This document shows positions 63,481 to 64,000 of a stretch of 64,000 nt of DNA, piece after piece. Position 1 is the stretch's first letter. Every line of letters begins with the position of its first letter. The notes under the pieces are model-generated. The model had not been told where the DNA came from and did no database searches. It worked only from the letters and a program-made list of their open reading frames with translations. The translations under genes were made by a program, and so were the position numbers. The stretch is from Fictibacillus norfolkensis (lineage in GTDB: Bacteria > Bacillota > Bacilli > Bacillales > Fictibacillaceae), in contig NZ_JACSQM010000003.1 in assembly GCF_014836645.1 (NCBI RefSeq), positions 124,001 to 188,000 on the forward strand. Direction: 5' to 3'.

Positions 63481-64000
63481 GTGAAGTATGCTATTAAGCT
63501 AATCTTCTTTTTTATAGGCTTATTAATCTTTAGTTATGGAATCGCCATGGCCGTTCAAGTAAAATACTTAGGAATCAGTCCATGGGACGTGTTGAACCTT
63601 GCTTTGTATGATCGGTTTGGTTTCACGATCGGAACTTGGAATATTATAGTGGGTTTTTTATTAATAACTTGTACGATGATTCTCAATCGAAAGTATATTA
63701 ACATTGGAACTTTTTTAAATGCAGTATTAGTTGGAGTTTTTGTAGACTCCTTTTTATTTCTTCAGATACTTCCTAACTCAACGAACACATATATTGATAC
63801 ATTAATCTTGTTCTTTGGCATTTTATTAATGGGAATTGGTGGAGGTATGTATTCAGCAGCAGGAATAGGAGCGGGTCCGAGAGATGGACTCATGTTATCT
63901 TTATCAGATTTAACTGGATATTCAATTAGTAGAGTAAGAATATCCATGGAGTGCCTTGTCTTAGTGGTTGGTCTAACTATAGGTGGGCCAGTTTTTATTT
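63481..64000 (+). CDS. YczE/YitT-type membrane protein (5' part)
   Basis: A frame open from GTG 63481 (AGAGGAG six bases upstream) to the window end, 173 codons without a stop. It has four to five hydrophobic helices. The stretch V-K-Y-L-G-I-S-P-W-D-V-L-N and G-F-T-I-G-T-W-N-I-I-V-G are close to what I recall of B. subtilis YczE, and G-I-G-A-G-P-R-D-G-L-M is conserved in that family. YczE is linked to surfactin production in B. subtilis by an unknown mechanism; whether this copy does the same is unknown. The 3' end lies beyond the window. Confidence 0.85.
   Translation, partial: MKYAIKLIFFFIGLLIFSYGIAMAVQVKYLGISPWDVLNLALYDRFGFTIGTWNIIVGFLLITCTMILNRKYINIGTFLNAVLVGVFVDSFLFLQILPNSTNTYIDTLILFFGILLMGIGGGMYSAAGIGAGPRDGLMLSLSDLTGYSISRVRISMECLVLVVGLTIGGPVFI

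Overview
The window looks like chromosome from an endospore-forming Bacillaceae species, in the Bacillus/Fictibacillus neighbourhood (inference from gene content, AGGAGG-type ribosome binding sites and frequent TTG/GTG starts). Supporting genes are a spore germination permease, a sporulenol-type cyclase, bdbDC, a gntRKP operon with the B. subtilis gnt operator, and a cysH-type sulfate operon under a SAM riboswitch. I see no rRNA, tRNA, CRISPR array, prophage or transposase.

Layout. 0-5.5 kb: 3' part of a germination permease, sqhC-like cyclase, msrA, a YetF-family protein, and a short-chain dehydrogenase divergent from its MerR regulator. 5.5-10.6 kb: a P1 peptidase convergent with gntR-gntK-gntP. 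10.6-30.5 kb is dominated by sulfur metabolism: metY (SAM riboswitch), a TSUP transporter with an unrecognised attenuator-like leader, then SAM riboswitch-yezD-cysH-sat-cysC-sulfite reductase-DUF3906-cobA-sirB-sirC, a third SAM riboswitch, yitJ and metH. Together these reduce sulfate to sulfide, make the siroheme the reductase needs, fix sulfide into homocysteine (MetY) and methylate it to methionine (YitJ, MetH). After metH come a styrene/indole monooxygenase-like flavoprotein, a beta-lactamase-fold hydrolase and a YeeE/YedE thiosulfate-type permease. 30.6-37.3 kb is accessory in character: a surface/coat-like protein, a freestanding LAGLIDADG endonuclease behind a LexA-like box, an aldehyde dehydrogenase, a frameshifted VOC gene and a secreted nucleotidase.

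37.3-46.3 kb: xpt-pbuX under a guanine riboswitch, a lysine-riboswitch-controlled amino acid permease, a GDSL hydrolase, a class D sortase with its surface-protein substrate, bdbDC and a YebC-family protein. 46.4-51.8 kb: a tripartite tricarboxylate transporter (tctCBA) with a CitS/CitT-type two-component system, a consensus cre site and internal terminators. 52-64 kb: a Gram-negative-type speD, a five-copy 21-bp repeat resembling DnaA boxes, an MFS transporter with a 1106-residue membrane protein, a YhfA-like transporter, an AlaX editing protein, an Mta/TipA-like MerR regulator, small membrane proteins, an AAC(6')-like acetyltransferase, and the 5' part of a yczE-like gene cut by the window edge.

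The window is rich in RNA-level control: three S-boxes, one purine riboswitch, one L-box, a candidate new leader at 14.04-14.11 kb, and several intra-operon terminators. The items I would follow first are that leader, the SOS-box/homing-endonuclease pair, the DnaA-box-like repeat, and the in-frame stop near the end of the sulfite reductase.
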